DNA from: Enterobacterales bacterium
GTDB taxonomy: Bacteria > Pseudomonadota > Gammaproteobacteria > Enterobacterales > Kangiellaceae
DNA: 64,000 nt
Direction: 5' to 3'
NCBI GenBank assembly: GCA_030949565.1
Contig: JAUZSK010000008.1
Span: forward strand, 22,619 to 86,618
Shown: positions 53,543-63,126 of the stretch, piece by piece
Position numbering within the stretch: the stretch's first letter is position 1
Layout: every line of letters begins with the position of its first letter
Made by a program: the position numbers and the translations under genes
Notes under the pieces: model-generated
What the model saw: only the letters and a program-made list of their open reading frames with translations
What the model was told of the DNA's origin: nothing
Databases searched by the model: none

Positions 53543-54460
53543 ATGGTGTTGAGGATTAAAATTAATAATTGTCTACTTCGCTATATAGAGAAGCTTATTT
53601 CAGCTTCAACAAATTATAAATGGGTAGTTAAATCGGTTTATGCAGTCATTGGTGGCGACATCAATCAAGCCTACTGCATTCGATCCGCTGATCAAAAATA
53701 TTTTGTTAAGCTAAATGCTCTAAAATATCTCGAAATGTTTAAAGCTGAAGCCAAAGGTTTAGCGCTGTTAGCATCGACTCAGAGTTTTAAAGTACCGCGG
53801 GTGGTCGTCTGCGATAGCTTTGAGAAACAATGTTTTTTGGTCCTCGAATACCTCGATCTATCGGGACCGACCAATATAACCAATTTTGCCCAAAGCTTGG
53901 CAAAACTACATCAACAAAACTCACAGCAACAAAAACAATCTGAATTTGGTTTAGATCAAGATAATTTTATTGGTTTAACAGCGCAAAAAAATAATTTTAG
54001 CGCCAACTGGGCACAATTTTTCGCTGAGCAGAGATTAGGTTTTCAGTGTGAATTATTAAAAGCGAAAGGCATCAAGCATTCGGTGCTTGATCCAGTGGAA
54101 TCAGTTATCCAAACTATCGATGCTTTTTTTATCGACTATCAAGCCTCTGCGTGCCTTCTGCATGGTGATTTGTGGCAAGGTAATTATGGCTTTGATCCAT
54201 CAGGAAAGGCGATTATTTATGATCCTGCCTGTTATTATGGTGATCATGAGGTGGATTTAGCCATGCTAGAGTTGTTCGGTCACCCCGGACAGAGCTTTTT
54301 TAGTGCCTATGATGCCGTTTATCCGATTGATCCCGGATATCAACGTCGTAAACACCTGTATAACCTTTATCATATTCTAAATCACGCCAATCTGTTTGCT
54401 GGTGGTTATGTTAATCAGGCTCAGCGGATGGCTATAGATCTGTTGCACATGATCCGATAG
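53543..54460 (+). CDS. Fructosamine kinase family protein
   Basis: This 305-residue kinase-like protein has GGDINQAYCIRS and YFVKLN in the N-lobe, the catalytic loop CLLHGDLWQGNYGFD, and the metal-binding IYDPACYYGDHEVDLAM. These are the hallmarks of fructosamine-3-kinases, which phosphorylate glycated amines for repair. Confidence 0.92.
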   Translation: MVLRIKINNCLLRYIEKLISASTNYKWVVKSVYAVIGGDINQAYCIRSADQKYFVKLNALKYLEMFKAEAKGLALLASTQSFKVPRVVVCDSFEKQCFLVLEYLDLSGPTNITNFAQSLAKLHQQNSQQQKQSEFGLDQDNFIGLTAQKNNFSANWAQFFAEQRLGFQCELLKAKGIKHSVLDPVESVIQTIDAFFIDYQASACLLHGDLWQGNYGFDPSGKAIIYDPACYYGDHEVDLAMLELFGHPGQSFFSAYDAVYPIDPGYQRRKHLYNLYHILNHANLFAGGYVNQAQRMAIDLLHMIR

Positions 54461-54502
54461 GAATTCAAGACTTTGTTTTATAGAACATGTTATATTGATT
54501 TA

Positions 54503-54588
54503 GAGACCTTTGCACCAGACGTATGACAGCTAAAAATGATTAAAATAACACTGTTTTTCTTTTGCCATAGTCTCATGCAAAGGTCCCT
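54503..54588. repeat. MITE-like inverted repeat pair (86 bp)
   Basis: AGAGACCTTTGCAC on the left and the complement of ATGCAAAGGTCCCT on the right form near-perfect 13-14 bp inverted ends. Similar GAGACCTTTGCA termini are known from IS5-type elements, so this may be a non-autonomous relative. It fills the gap between the kinase and the PaiB-like gene. Confidence 0.45.
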
Positions 54589-54612
54589 TAAAATTATTCT
54601 ACTGAAAATAAG

Positions 54613-55194
54613 ATGATGTATATTCCAAACACTTTTAAAATATCCGATCAAGAAGCTCTCAATTTTATTCAAGCGAATGCTTTCGGGCAATTAATTTCTC
54701 GTCATAATGGGCGGACTGTTTCTAGTCATTTGCCTTTCTTAATCGATAAAAACAAAAAATTATTGAGCTGTCATTTAGCTAAAATTAATCCGCAATGGCA
54801 AGACCTAGAGCAGCAAGAAGTGCTAATCAGTTTTCTCGGACCACATGATTATATTTCACCTTCATGGTACCAAGCGGGCGGCGTGCCTACCTGGAATTAT
54901 CAAGCGGTGCATGTTTATGGTCAGGTAAAAATTATTCAGAATACCGAGCAGTTACAACAAATGGTTAATCAACTATCACACATTTATGAATCGGGCTTTA
55001 AGCAGCCTTGGCAGCCGGATTACAATCCCGCGATGTTAAAAGCAATTGTTGGGGTTGAAATTGCAATAACCGAAATTCAGGGCAAATATAAACTCAGTCA
55101 AAACAAAAGTTTGCAAGATCAACAAAATATCGCCAAACAGTTAAAATTAAAAAACAGCGCATTAGCTAAAAGTATGACCTCACAACCTGGTTAA
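54613..55194 (+). CDS. FMN-binding PaiB-like protein
   Basis: This 193-residue protein opens MMYIPNTFKISDQEALNFIQANAFG and has GPHDYISPSWY and VPTWNYQAVHVYG, the conserved blocks of the PaiB/negative transcriptional regulator family. These proteins have a split-barrel FMN-binding fold; the regulatory role is proven only for Bacillus PaiB. Confidence 0.9.
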   Translation: MMYIPNTFKISDQEALNFIQANAFGQLISRHNGRTVSSHLPFLIDKNKKLLSCHLAKINPQWQDLEQQEVLISFLGPHDYISPSWYQAGGVPTWNYQAVHVYGQVKIIQNTEQLQQMVNQLSHIYESGFKQPWQPDYNPAMLKAIVGVEIAITEIQGKYKLSQNKSLQDQQNIAKQLKLKNSALAKSMTSQPG

Positions 55195-55257
55195 CTAGAA
55201 AAGCATAAAATTTTTTATGCTATGATTCATTAACAATCATGCAAAAGGAAACCGATT

Positions 55258-55554
55258 ATGAAAAGCGTTTATAGCAGTGAAAATAGAATATTTGTGATGA
55301 ATAACAGAAATATATTGCAAAATGCGGGCATTGATGTGGAAATACGCAATGAACACACGCCTTCCGGCACCCCGGGTAATTTAGTTTGGCCGGAACTTTG
55401 GGTGTCGGATAATGAGTTTGAAAGCGCTTGTAAACTTTTGTCGGTTGGTGATGATCAAGCTGAAGAGGATTGGCAATGCAATCAGTGCCAGGAGGCAAAT
55501 CCAGGTAGCATGAATATTTGCTGGAATTGCCAAGCTTCGGTGCAGGTCGCTTAA
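55258..55554 (+). CDS. DUF2007-type protein with zinc ribbon
   Basis: This 98-residue protein has an N-terminal signal-transducing-like domain (VYSSENRIFVMNNRNILQNAGI, VWPELWVSD) typical of DUF2007. A C-terminal zinc ribbon follows (CNQCQEANPGSMNICWNC). AAAAGGAAACC lies before the ATG. Function unknown. Confidence 0.82.
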   Translation: MKSVYSSENRIFVMNNRNILQNAGIDVEIRNEHTPSGTPGNLVWPELWVSDNEFESACKLLSVGDDQAEEDWQCNQCQEANPGSMNICWNCQASVQVA

Positions 55555-55562
55555 AGTTAGTC

Positions 55563-56063
55563 ATGCCAAGCAATGAGTCTTTAAAAAACACTGCTCACTT
55601 CTCTAAATGCCGACAATACCGCTATGCACTATGGCGAACTTGGGATATCGAATTACCCAAGGTGATGTTTATTGGGCTTAATCCATCCACTGCGGATGAG
55701 ACGATAAACGATCCGACACTGATCCGTTGTATCGGCTATGCAAAATCTTGGGGTTATGGCGGCGTTATTATGGCAAATCTATTTGCTTACCGAGCAACCG
55801 AGCCTCATGATATGAAAAAAGCACTCGACCCGATTGGCACCCGCAATGCTTATTGGCTTAAACGCTTGGCAAAAGAGTCCGCTTTAGTGGTTGCCGCTTG
55901 GGGCAATCATGGTCAGTTTTTGCAGCGATCAACAGCGGTTAAAAAATTAATTTGCGATCTACATTACTTAAAACTAAATAAGGGTGGTGAGCCTGCGCAT
56001 CCTTTATATCAGCGTTTAGACATCAAACCAAAAAACTTTAAGTCAACTCTTTTGTGTGAATAA
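55563..56063 (+). CDS. DUF1643 family protein
   Basis: From the ATG at 55563 the protein has 166 residues. The blocks VMFIGLNPSTADETINDPT, RCIGYAKSWGYGG and VVAAWGNHG are characteristic of DUF1643. The family is uncharacterised. The frame also opens upstream inside the previous gene, but that part shows no family similarity. Its end overlaps the convergent GIY-YIG gene by 55 bases. Confidence 0.87.
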   Translation: MPSNESLKNTAHFSKCRQYRYALWRTWDIELPKVMFIGLNPSTADETINDPTLIRCIGYAKSWGYGGVIMANLFAYRATEPHDMKKALDPIGTRNAYWLKRLAKESALVVAAWGNHGQFLQRSTAVKKLICDLHYLKLNKGGEPAHPLYQRLDIKPKNFKSTLLCE

Positions 56064-56281
56064 CGTGAACTGATTTCATTTTTTTCACGTGTTATTGCTA
56101 ACATAATATCTTGGTGTAATTCAAAATAAACTAGTTTGTTAACTTGGTAGGTTTTGGTAAAACCGGTTTGTAGATCCTCTTTATGTTGCCATATTCGTTG
56201 CACTAGATTGCTAGTGACACCAATATAAAGGGTGCCATTCTTCTTGTTTGCTAAAATATAAACACTGGACTGGTCGTGCAT
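56009..56281 (-). CDS. GIY-YIG nuclease family protein
   Basis: From the ATG at 56281 the protein has about 90 residues, the usual length for stand-alone members. SVYILANKKNGTLYIGVTSNL contains the GIY-YIG pair, followed by a conserved Arg (LVQRIWQH) and Glu later. A longer start at 56317 is possible. Function is unknown; DNA cleavage or structure recognition is likely. Confidence 0.87.
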   Translation of the reverse strand: MHDQSSVYILANKKNGTLYIGVTSNLVQRIWQHKEDLQTGFTKTYQVNKLVYFELHQDIMLAITREKNEISSRYSHKRVDLKFFGLMSKR

Positions 56282-56333
56282 TGAATAAAATTTCCTTTCT
56301 AGTTTATTCCGTGACATTTACCCACTGTATAAA

Positions 56334-56350
56334 ACGAACGAACGTTCGTT
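56334..56350. promoter_or_regulatory. Palindrome AACGAACGTTCGTT upstream of the GIY-YIG gene
   Basis: The 14-bp perfect palindrome AACGAACGTTCGTT lies before the GIY-YIG start codon. It resembles operators of TetR-type repressors. No such regulator gene is in the window. Confidence 0.35.
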
Positions 56351-56407
56351 TTATTTTAGGCGTAGCAATTCTAACCATTGAAAGGTTAACTAGTCACGCA
56401 AGGTGGG

Positions 56408-56947
56408 TTAATATTTATCACTTGACTTTAATATCGTTGTTTCAACTTCGCCCTGCTTAGAATTGAGTTGAAACAGGAGGTTATACTCATTCTCTCCGAT
56501 CACTATATTTCTATCACCGCCTAATATTTTTATTAAAGCTGGAGTCGTATTGCTATGTCCCACGACAACTATATTGCCTTCTATATTGGAAATATATTTG
56601 GCGAAACCTATTAAGTCTCTAGGGTTATAGTTGGTAATAGCGATACCCAGTAATTTTGAAAGTGGTTTAACTGTTTCCATGGTTCGGAAGTAGTCTGTTG
56701 AAAAAATGGCGCTAATACGTTTGTCCTTCAATTGTTGAGCAATATTCTTTGCGCGTTTTTTTCCTTGTTCAGTTAAATGTGGGTTACGACCCGCGTTTTT
56801 TTGTTTTTCGGCATGTCTAAATAGAAAAATACTTCGCTCAATTTTAGTTTTTGCAACTGTATTTTGATCAGCTGTAACGATTTGTAAAAGACTAAAACTG
56901 AAAGCAAGAGTGAAAACAATATACTTGATGGTGATATTATTTGGCAT
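56408..56947 (-). CDS. Exported histidine phosphatase
   Basis: This 179-residue protein has an N-terminal signal peptide (YIVFTLAFSFSLLQIVTA). The phosphohistidine motif lies in FLFRHAEKQ, the second His in VVVGHSNTTPAL. It belongs to the phosphoglycerate-mutase-like branch and would act in the periplasm on an unknown phosphoester. Confidence 0.85.
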   Translation of the reverse strand: MPNNITIKYIVFTLAFSFSLLQIVTADQNTVAKTKIERSIFLFRHAEKQKNAGRNPHLTEQGKKRAKNIAQQLKDKRISAIFSTDYFRTMETVKPLSKLLGIAITNYNPRDLIGFAKYISNIEGNIVVVGHSNTTPALIKILGGDRNIVIGENEYNLLFQLNSKQGEVETTILKSSDKY

Positions 56948-56993
56948 AGTATTACCCTTTAGATGTTTATTTTGTCGGTATTGCTTTTTGTTA

Positions 56994-57758
56994 TTAAATC
57001 CTATTATAAATCCAATCGGGTAAAATTTTCATTAGCCATGCAATTAATCGCCATCGCTTGCTTATATAAGCCAGCTTTTTATTTTTTTCAATTGCTCGGA
57101 TAATTTGATTTGCCGCTTTGTCGGTTGATACTACCCAAAAACGTTGTTTTGATTGTCCCATCGGGGTATCGACAAATCCGGGTAGAATATCTGTTACCTG
57201 AATCGATAATTTCATTTTAATAAACTTCTTTCTTAGCCCAGCAAGGTAATTGGATACATAGGCTTTGGATGCCGCATAGCTAGGGGTGGCATCACTTCCC
57301 GCCAGAGAGGCAATAGAAGATATACCCACTAGGTGTCCGCTTTTCTTTTGAATAAAATATTTTGCTGCTGCGCTGCAAATAGAACTAAAACCCAGTACAT
57401 TGGTCTCGATAGTTAGCTGCTGCTTCTCCCATCCAAGGCTTTTATCAATAAATCCGACGCCAGCGTTGACAATAATAATATCCGCACCTTGCATGGCGAG
57501 TATCATATTATCCAGTTGTGCCGCGGCAAGGATTGGCTTGGTGACATCCATCGGTTCAATATATGCCGTACCCAAATACTTGTCTTGCATTCTGCGCAGA
57601 ACCGATTCATTTCGTCCAGTTAAGCCTACCAAGTGGCCAGCCGCTAGGTAGTGTTCTGCAAGTGTTAAACCAATGCCTGACGTAGCGCCTACGATAATGA
57701 CACGCTTTTGATTAGCTATTGGCTGTTGCACAGCGTTTGCTTGGGTTGGTTGCTTCAT
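56994..57758 (-). CDS. Short-chain dehydrogenase/reductase
   Basis: This 254-residue protein has the cofactor loop VGATSGIGLTLAEHY, NAG in IIVNAGVG, and the catalytic Ser and YxxxK (SYAASKAYVSNY). It is an NAD(P)-dependent oxidoreductase of unknown substrate. The C-terminal hydrophobic stretch (WRLIAWLMKILPDWIY) suggests membrane contact. Confidence 0.92.
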   Translation of the reverse strand: MKQPTQANAVQQPIANQKRVIIVGATSGIGLTLAEHYLAAGHLVGLTGRNESVLRRMQDKYLGTAYIEPMDVTKPILAAAQLDNMILAMQGADIIIVNAGVGFIDKSLGWEKQQLTIETNVLGFSSICSAAAKYFIQKKSGHLVGISSIASLAGSDATPSYAASKAYVSNYLAGLRKKFIKMKLSIQVTDILPGFVDTPMGQSKQRFWVVSTDKAANQIIRAIEKNKKLAYISKRWRLIAWLMKILPDWIYNRI

Positions 57759-57843
57759 AGCGAATTAAGTTAAGTAACAGATAGATCTATTGAACCCTAT
57801 CAGGGCTGAAAATTCAAGTCAGCCCAAGGTTTAAAGGTTTTCT

Positions 57844-58485
57844 TTAGTTAGCAGAATAGTTAAGTTCAGCGCAATGAGAAAAAGCGTCTTCTGCATTGGT
57901 CGAACTAGCAGGCCCTTGAAGAGTGACACTATCCAGTAGGATGACCAAAGGGGCGTTATCTCGGTTGACCGCGTTGTCCAGTGTCAGACGAATCCAAGGT
58001 TCATTCTCGCGCCATGGAACCATCCATTCAAAATCGCGACTAAATTGCATATTTTTAATGCGCCAACCTTGTCTTAACTGCCAACAATGGGAGCGTCCCG
58101 TTTGGTTCCAAAAACCATTCATGCGGCAGTAGGCTCTATTCTGGTGAGGATAAGCCATCCAACCATTCACACCATTAAACGGACAGTTTTGATCGCCGCT
58201 AAAGCTGTAACCATATTTTTTTGCTGCGGCAATGGCTTGGCTGCCAGTTAGCGTAAAAGTCTTTACATGGCGTTGGCTATAGGGGCGTGTCGGTGCGATA
58301 GTCGGTTTGGATCGAGAGATATCCCGAGGCTTTTTGTAGCGTGGTTTGTTTGAGGCTGGTTTAGCAGGATTTTGCAGTGGTTTAAAACGAGGATCTTTGA
58401 TCGGTTTTTTATCATCGGCCATCCCACTTAAGCTAACCATAACCAGCCCAAGGGTAAAGAATAAATGCTTCAAAAATACTTTCAT
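57844..58485 (-). CDS. Exported protein of unknown function
   Basis: This 213-residue protein has a signal peptide (FTLGLVMVSLSGMADD). A Pro/Lys-rich linker (DPRFKPLQNPAKPASNKPRY) is followed by a Trp-rich domain with several Cys (DQNCPFNGVNGW, RAYCRMNGFWNQ, HCWQLRQGW). The conserved-looking Cys and Trp residues suggest a disulfide-stabilised periplasmic fold. I recognise no family. Confidence 0.6.
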   Translation of the reverse strand: MKVFLKHLFFTLGLVMVSLSGMADDKKPIKDPRFKPLQNPAKPASNKPRYKKPRDISRSKPTIAPTRPYSQRHVKTFTLTGSQAIAAAKKYGYSFSGDQNCPFNGVNGWMAYPHQNRAYCRMNGFWNQTGRSHCWQLRQGWRIKNMQFSRDFEWMVPWRENEPWIRLTLDNAVNRDNAPLVILLDSVTLQGPASSTNAEDAFSHCAELNYSAN

Positions 58486-58726
58486 AGAGATTCTCCAATG
58501 GTTGTTTTAAATTTTCTTATCGATAGCCTGTCCGATCACATTTCACTCAAGTAGGGAGGGATAAGCAGGATTGAGTATAAATTGAATTTTTACAGGCAGC
58601 TTGAAATAGCTGGAAGAATTATGAAATAGTCTGAAAGCGGATGATTAAACAAGCATCAAGAAAAACAGGGTCTTAAATGTGCTGTTTATTACTTAAAACA
58701 GTTAGGGTTTTGAGTGAGTTTGCTAG

Positions 58727-58755
58727 TTGCTCTCTTACTATCTGCCTAGTATGAT
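58727..58755 (+). promoter_or_regulatory. Promoter of the spermidine-synthase-like gene pair
   Basis: TTGCTC (58727-58732) and TATGAT (58750-58755) are 17 bases apart, 30 bases upstream of the start codon at 58785. The remainder of 58486-58784 holds no gene. Confidence 0.6.
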
Positions 58756-58784
58756 GGTTCTTTTATAAAAATTAGCAGGTCCGT

Positions 58785-59402
58785 ATGAAAAAAACCGTTG
58801 TTTTATGTCTCGCCTTTATCGCAGGTTTTTGTATTATGTCCTTCGAACTCATTGGCGGGCGTTTGTTGGCACCCTATTTTGGTAGTAGTGTTTATGTCTG
58901 GGGCAGCATTATCACGGTGTTTATGCTGGCGTTGTCATTAGGTTATCTTATCGGCGGTCGTTATTCGTTGAATAATGCGAGTTTAACCCGCTTTGCAGGT
59001 ATTTTTATTGCGGCATCGGTCAGTATGTTACCGATGATTGCTGGATCGGAAATGGTGATGGATTGGGTTTTTTCGATGCTTGAAGATCCTCGTTATGGTT
59101 CGCTATTTGCGTCGAGCCTTTTGTTTTTATTGCCGACCGCTATTATGGGTATGATTGCACCCTACGCGGTTCGAATTTTAACAGAGTCGACCTATTCTTC
59201 TGGTCAAACAGCGGGGTTTTTGTACTTTGTTTCTACCCTAGGCAGCGCCATTGGTACTATAATGACTTCCTTTTATCTTGTTTTATGGTTAGAAATCGAT
59301 GAAGTTTTTTGGTTAGTTTCCGGCTTGATGTTCTGTGCCGGTGTTTTTGCCTTGTTAGTTAGCTTTACCGAGGATAAAATGACATTGAGCCATACGGCAT
59401 AA
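58785..59402 (+). CDS. Membrane domain of a split spermidine-synthase-like protein
   Basis: This 205-residue protein has about six membrane helices and matches the N-terminal membrane half of fused spermidine-synthase-like proteins (FIAGFCIMSFELIGGRLLAPYFGSSVYVWG-type opening, split around the Glu-Leu). GMIAPYAVRIL is also typical. The catalytic half is the next gene, 17 bases on. In many bacteria the two halves form one chain. Confidence 0.82.
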   Translation: MKKTVVLCLAFIAGFCIMSFELIGGRLLAPYFGSSVYVWGSIITVFMLALSLGYLIGGRYSLNNASLTRFAGIFIAASVSMLPMIAGSEMVMDWVFSMLEDPRYGSLFASSLLFLLPTAIMGMIAPYAVRILTESTYSSGQTAGFLYFVSTLGSAIGTIMTSFYLVLWLEIDEVFWLVSGLMFCAGVFALLVSFTEDKMTLSHTA

Positions 59403-59419
59403 CTGACAGGAGTTCTATT

Positions 59420-60322
59420 TTGTCACTTTATTATCCAAAATTCATAATGTTTCCCTGTTTTGTGGCGCTCAACTTATTACTGCTCGCCAATCCGTTAGTG
59501 GCTAAAACGCTGCACAAAGAAAAATCCCTTTATCGCAATATTGTAATATCAGAAAAGCTGCAACAGCGTTGTTTACATTTTGAATCTCGGAAAAAAGCCA
59601 TCGCTAGTCAAGCCTGTATTAATCTTAAAAACCCTGACGAATTAGTATTTCAATACACGCGCTCGATTATGGCGGGGTTGGCTTATAATTCTAACCCAAA
59701 ACGTATTTTGATTATTGGGTTAGGCGGAGGTAGTTTACCCAATGCTTTCGCAAAAATTCTACCACAAACGGAAGTGATATCGGTGGAAATTGATCCGGCA
59801 GTGAGAAAATTAGCTAAGCAGTATTTCTTTTATAATGAATCCGATAAAATTAAAAGCGTGATCCAAGATGGTCGTGTCTATGTTAAGCGAGCATTAAAAC
59901 AAAAACAAACCTTTGATTGGATTATTCTCGACGCCTTCAATGGTGAATATATTCCAGAACATTTGTTAACCGTAGAGTTTTTAACCGAGGTTAAAAACTT
60001 GTTAAACAAAGGTGGCATCGTTTCTGCCAACACCTTTACCGGTAGCCAGCTTTACCATCATGAGTCAACGACCTATCAAAAGGTTTTTCCAGAGTTACGA
60101 ATTTTAAAGTCTTCAACCAAGGGCAACCGGATTATTTTTGCCTGTCATTGTCATGCTATTGATGTAAAACTAGGATTTGACTCTGAACTTGTAGAGCAAT
60201 TAAAAGTGCTCAATGTTAATTTACCTAATTTGGTTTCTAGAATTAGCGCAGCGGTTGATTGGGATGTCTCGGCTAAACCATTAACCGATCAGTTCTCGCC
60301 GGCTAACCTGCTTAACCGATAA
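59420..60322 (+). CDS. Spermidine-synthase-like methyltransferase-fold protein
   Basis: The TTG at 59420 is chosen because ACAGGAG lies eight bases upstream; an ATG at 59447 is an alternative. A signal or membrane helix (FVALNLLLLANPLVA) is followed by the Rossmann fold (ILIIGLGGGSLPNAFA, VISVEIDPAVRKLA, IQDGRVYVKRAL, WIILDAFNGEYIPEHL). It resembles polyamine synthases but is exported or membrane-tethered, so the substrate may differ from putrescine. It works with the membrane partner upstream. Confidence 0.82.
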   Translation: MSLYYPKFIMFPCFVALNLLLLANPLVAKTLHKEKSLYRNIVISEKLQQRCLHFESRKKAIASQACINLKNPDELVFQYTRSIMAGLAYNSNPKRILIIGLGGGSLPNAFAKILPQTEVISVEIDPAVRKLAKQYFFYNESDKIKSVIQDGRVYVKRALKQKQTFDWIILDAFNGEYIPEHLLTVEFLTEVKNLLNKGGIVSANTFTGSQLYHHESTTYQKVFPELRILKSSTKGNRIIFACHCHAIDVKLGFDSELVEQLKVLNVNLPNLVSRISAAVDWDVSAKPLTDQFSPANLLNR

Positions 60323-60339
60323 CCCATTACTTTCTTTAT

Positions 60340-61285
60340 ATGTCTATTGAAAAACAACAGTCCAGCTGGTTCTTATTTCCGATAAAAGGTTTTATAGCAA
60401 GAGCTATGTTGTCTTTGGTTTATTGGTTGCCATTTCCAATTCGTCGTAGGATTGCTGTGGCTCTTGCCAAAATTATTTTACAAACCTCAGCCAAACAAAG
60501 GCATATTATTGAAACAAATCTAGCTATCGCTTTTCCCGATTTGGATAAAAAAAATAAAGAAAAACGGGTTCAACAATGTGCAGAGCATGCCGGTTTACTG
60601 TTGGCAGAATTTCCAATTGCTTGGCTTTGGTGCAAAAGATCAAATTCAATTACAGTTTAAATCAGTGGTTGGAGATGCGTTGCTATCAAATATCCTAGCG
60701 GCTAATCGCCCGGTCATTGTGGTGATGCCTCACCTTGGTAATTGGGAACTTTTAGTGCAATGGATTCAGATCAATTACCCCATGTTTGGATTGTATAAAC
60801 CATCAAAACTGCCGCAAGTGGACCAGCTTATTTACAATGCTCGAAGTCAGTTTGGTTGTCAGCCATTTCCCGCCACCGCTCGTGGCGTCATGGGTTTGAT
60901 GCGGCAGCTAAAAAAAGGTGGGGTGATGGGGATTTTACCGGATCAGGTACCGCAGCAAAACGGTGGGACTTTTACCGACTTTTTTGGTCAACCAGCTTAT
61001 ACTATGACACTATTGCATAGAATTACACAGAAAACGGATGCCCAATTATTGTTTGCTACTTGTCTTAGAAATAAGAATAAGCAGGGCTTTTCAATCCAAT
61101 TGCAAGCGGCAAACTTTGACACAAAACAAGACTCGGTTGAGATCTTCAACCAAGCACTTAACCAGCAAATTGAATCCATGATTAGACAAAATCCCGAACA
61201 GTATGTATGGGATTATAAACGCTACAAACGACAACCAGATAATTCAGATATCTATGCGTTAGATAAAAAATTAAAAGGGTTATAA
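60340..61285 (+). CDS. LpxL/HtrB-family lysophospholipid acyltransferase, one frame break
   Basis: The N-terminal frame (60340-60660) has LVYWLPFPIRRRIAVALAK and HIIETNLAIAFPDL, typical of lipid A acyltransferases. The second frame (to 61285) has the catalytic HLGNWE motif (HxxxxE), GVMGILPDQVPQQNGG and YVWDYKRYK. They join at about 60630, where one G is missing in CTTTGGTGC. Joined length is about 315 residues. It acylates lipid A or a related lipid at the inner membrane. Likely a sequence error. Confidence 0.88.
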
Positions 61286-61305
61286 CGGGCTTTATTTAAT
61301 GGTTG

Positions 61306-61787
61306 CTAGTGGATGCAAGCGTCGATATTTTCAAGCCAAATAGCGGCTTCTTCTTTGCCGAGGATATTAAAAGAACCATACCAATGAACCCATTTTAGTT
61401 GATCGAGATCCGGTTTGATTGTTCGGTTCCCAGCTAACGCCGATCAATAACCGCTTCTCGACAATGACTGTCAAAGTCAACGCCGATCTGTTCTAGGGAA
61501 TAAAATGAAACCACGGCATTCGATGGATAAGCTATCGTGCTTCACAAGGGATGATAAATACGAGTATGCGGTTCATCAATCAATGGTGCGAAATCTTTTT
61601 GAGCCGGCTATCAACAAGACCATCAGCTTCATTTTAGGAGAGCAACTTAACTTCCCTTTGTGACCAAATCCGACTTAGTGCGTAACTCATCAACTAAAGC
61701 GTCATTTTTTCCGAGAGCAGCCACTGCTTGCGCCTTGCATGCGTTCAAAAATGTATTGTAATAAATCCAATACTGGAGGGTTTTCAT
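61306..61787 (-). pseudogene. smg: Smg (DUF494) gene, heavily corrupted
   Basis: Fragments in all three minus frames read like Smg in order: HENPPVLDLLQYIFERM, DALVDELRT, LKKDFAPLIDEPHTRIYHPL, EQIG..DFDSHCREAVIDR and, near the stop at 61306, DLDQLKWVHWYG and GKEEAAIWLENI. E. coli Smg has matching blocks (LEQIQVL, VIERVLAL, DDLKWVILMVLFN). Many indels and substitutions interrupt it. Position next to dprA is the usual one. This probably reflects poor sequence. Confidence 0.75.
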
Positions 61788-61912
61788 GTGTAGCCCCTGT
61801 ACCAATGAATGGCGTTAAGCCAAATAAAAATCTATCCAGCCCAATTATTAGTTGTAGGGCTATTTTTTAAACATTGTTGGGCCTGCGATGATGACAACGT
61901 CAGTGTTTATGA

Positions 61913-63082
61913 CTCAATATTTTCGGTTGCAGCCTACGCAATCTAAATTTCGACTATAGCAACACCGGCTGCATTGAGATTACCCAACCATCTAGTTCTA
62001 ATAACAACAGCTTGTTGGTTATGGTTTCTGATGTGGGTGAATTGGCTCGTTGCTCCAAAATGGTGTCGAGTGAGAGGTGTCTCAGAGACAGATGGAATTT
62101 AAGGAATTCAGCGGCATATCCTGGTTAAGCTGTGGGCGGGTTTCCTGAGCTAAGCCATTTTGCTTTGCGCAGTAGCTAAGGCGGGTGGTTCATCAAGCAT
62201 AACGTCGCTTGCTTCTACTAGCTTTGCACCTTGTTTTATGAGGCTATGGCGACCTTGCTGCCAGGTATTGTTAATCTTTCCGGAACCGCAAAGACTTCTC
62301 GACCTCTCATCCATAAAGCAATTCGAGCGGTAATCAAGGAGCCGCTTTTAGCGCAGCTTCTGACCACTAGAGAGTGCCCAAACTTAAACCGGCAAATGAT
62401 GCGGTTTCTTCTTGGAAAACTTTGCCGCGGAACCGCGTTCATCCGGAAAGCACTCAGAAAGCAATAATCCTTGCTCACCTAATGCTGTGGGCTAAGTTGC
62501 CTATGCGCCGCCGGATAAAGACAGATTAAGTCCGGTCCCCATCACGGCAATAGTATAACCCTTTTTCATCCAGTGCGGTGCGGTGAGCTTTCAAGCATCA
62601 ATCACCAAAAGCTAGTCCGCCGGTAATGCTTAAACCACTAGCAACCAAGAGACTGACAAAAAATATTTCGTAGTTGGAAAGCCCTAAATGAGTGGGAGTC
62701 GCGGCCTTCCAACCACGGCTATCTGCGGATTAGGGATCTGCTCTAATATTACCGATGGCAAATAGCAAGAACCCGGTTGCTAAGGTGGTTTCGGCTTGAG
62801 TAGTGGAGGATGAGCTGGAACCCAAAGCAAACGGCAATGACAGACGTGGTCGACCGAGCCATTCTAACAGGGGATCAAGGTGGTCCAAATCCATATTTTG
62901 GATGGACCGTTGGATTTGAGGTTTTAGTTTGAGCGATTTTTAACTGGTCGGTTCACTGCAGCATTGAAGCTCGTTTTTGGCGGCGATTTAAAATCGTTCG
63001 GTAATTCTCATGGGCGCCGGCATGCCGACCCTCATAATACTTTTTAGCGACCAAACCAATAGCGTATTTCATTTTCATCCAT
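61913..63082 (-). pseudogene. dprA: DNA-processing protein DprA gene, heavily corrupted
   Basis: The start MDENEIRYWFG is at 63082. Recognisable blocks follow in order: LFAIGNI, PQIAVVG, SLLVASGLSITGGLAFGID, GYTIAVMGTGLNLS, GLLLSECFPDE, FPRRNRIICRFKFG, AKSGSLITARIAL, GREVFAVPE, HSLIKQGAKLVE and a C-terminal winged-helix piece LLLLELDGWVISM. These are DprA hallmarks; DprA loads RecA on incoming single-stranded DNA during transformation. The pieces lie in changing frames with stops between them, far beyond what a single mutation would do. The region's quality is doubtful. Confidence 0.85.
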
Positions 63083-63126
63083 GTTTTTTCTTTTTGTTGT
63101 CGCTAACTAAGCATCATAATTATAGA

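Noticed and set aside
62231..62467. Plus-strand open frame of 78 codons
   Set aside because: It is antisense to recognisable DprA protein blocks (RNRII, SGSLITARIAL, REVFAVPE) on the minus strand.
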